Source: a bacterium UBA3756 (GTDB lineage Bacteria > Bacteroidota > Bacteroidia > Bacteroidales > Bacteroidaceae). From it: DNA of 5,541 nt. Below the pieces are notes generated by a model. The model saw only the letters and a list, made by a program, of their open reading frames with translations, had not been told where the DNA came from and did not search any database. The position numbers and the translations under genes are program-made. The DNA lies in the NCBI GenBank assembly GCA_002371695.1, contig DFGG01000090.1, positions 2,799-8,339 on the forward strand, given 5' to 3'. The stretch's first letter is position 1. The number at the start of each line of letters is the position of its first letter. Shown piece by piece: positions 4,911-5,541 of this stretch.

Positions 4911-5541
4911 ATGCAATCACTGGTGCGATGGAATCGAAGGGTTTTCTGCTTTCTGGCCCTGCTATTGGCGGTGCCATTTCCGGCGTTGGCTCAGAAGGCA
5001 GTTGTAGAGGAGTCGGTGACGGAGATTAACTGTGACAGCCGTACTCACGCGGTGGTGCATTACCGCCGGGTGACAACGATTCTCAACGCGCAGGGAGCCT
5101 CGCTGGCCAGCTTCGTCTGCTCTGTCGGCGGCAACGACCGGCTGACCAGTTTCAGGGGTAGCGTGACCGACGGCAGCGGCCGGGTCATCCGAAAGTTGAG
5201 GGAGAAAGACCTGAAGTACACGGAGTACTCTCCCTATCTGGCAATCGACGAACATCAGGAGTATCTGGAATACACGCCTCCGACGTATCCTGTCACCGTC
5301 ACCTACGAGTGGACCATCGACAGTCACGACAACCTGATAGAGTTTCCGCGATTCTGTCCGCAGACCGACTATGACGTCAGCGTGAAGAAAGCCGTCTATC
5401 GCCTGACAGTGCCGAAGAGCATGGAGATACGCCATGCCACGCAGAACATCAGCCAGACGGTCATGATGGCCGATTCCTCCAAGTATTCCAAGACCCTTGT
5501 GCTGGCACTCGGCCCCCTGCCGCCGCTATGCAGGGAGCCCT
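4911..5541 (+). CDS. DUF3857 domain-containing secreted protein (partial, 3' end outside window)
   Basis: An open frame from ATG 4911 to the window edge with no stop, giving 210 visible residues. The N-terminus is a clear signal peptide: positive WNRR (7-10), hydrophobic VFCFLALLLAVPFPALA (11-27), likely cut before QKA, so the protein is exported. Residues about 30-205 look like the DUF3857 domain of Bacteroidota exoproteins: VVEESVTEI, the strand HAVVHYRRVTTILNAQG (47-62), VTDGSGRVIRKLREKDL (85-101), YTPPTYPVTVTYEW (121-134) and LPPLCREP near the end. Family members usually continue into a transglutaminase-like domain and total about 600-650 aa, which would lie to the right; this cannot be seen here. 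Function is unknown, and a cell-envelope or peptide-related role is only a guess. It is divergent from the GH95 gene across 119 bp with its own -7-like box. No alternative in-frame ATG lies near the start. Confidence 0.88.
   Translation, partial: MQSLVRWNRRVFCFLALLLAVPFPALAQKAVVEESVTEINCDSRTHAVVHYRRVTTILNAQGASLASFVCSVGGNDRLTSFRGSVTDGSGRVIRKLREKDLKYTEYSPYLAIDEHQEYLEYTPPTYPVTVTYEWTIDSHDNLIEFPRFCPQTDYDVSVKKAVYRLTVPKSMEIRHATQNISQTVMMADSSKYSKTLVLALGPLPPLCREP

Noticed and set aside
4962..5435. Minus-strand open frame of 157 codons
   Set aside because: It is antisense to the DUF3857 gene, which has a signal peptide, a promoter box and domain-like sequence. The reverse frame shows no motif.

Overview
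The window looks like chromosomal DNA from a Bacteroidota member, most likely a relatively GC-rich Prevotellaceae or related gut or rumen anaerobe. Three things suggest this: TAnnTTTG-type promoter boxes, A-rich ribosome-binding regions without a clear Shine-Dalgarno, and gene families common in that phylum (DUF3109 Cys-rich protein, GH95 glycosidase with a signal peptide, DUF3857 secreted protein, AraC regulator with a cupin-like front). The species cannot be fixed from sequence alone. No phage, transposon, CRISPR array, tRNA or rRNA was seen.

Layout. Positions 1-1564 (+) are a tight housekeeping cluster: the 3' end of gpmI (cofactor-independent phosphoglycerate mutase), ung (uracil-DNA glycosylase) and a Cys-rich DUF3109 protein. 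They are joined by 1-nt and 7-nt overlaps, which suggests translational coupling. This cluster runs head-on into a two-gene operon on the minus strand (4791 to 1559): a secreted GH95 alpha-L-fucosidase or alpha-L-galactosidase, then an AraC-family regulator that overlaps it by 7 nt. The regulator and DUF3109 overlap tail-to-tail by 6 nt. At the right end, a 119-bp divergent promoter region (4792-4910) separates the GH95 gene from a rightward gene for a secreted DUF3857 protein. That gene runs off the window edge.

How the genes work together. The left cluster mixes glycolysis, DNA repair and a probable metal-binding protein, so its linkage is probably co-expression rather than a shared pathway. 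The GH95-AraC pair looks like a small self-contained sugar-release unit without SusC/SusD: the enzyme would trim terminal L-fucose or L-galactose in the periplasm or outside the cell, and the co-transcribed regulator could respond to nutrient state. The intergenic region holds a -7-like box for each direction and, between them, a 15-bp palindrome that is a good operator candidate.

No clearly new system is present. The points most worth checking are a roughly 26-residue Ser/Ala-rich insertion in DUF3109 that may be a small repeat inserted in frame, the palindrome between the divergent promoters, a Thr in the GH95 active site that may shift substrate preference, and two perfect hairpins inside the GH95 coding sequence.
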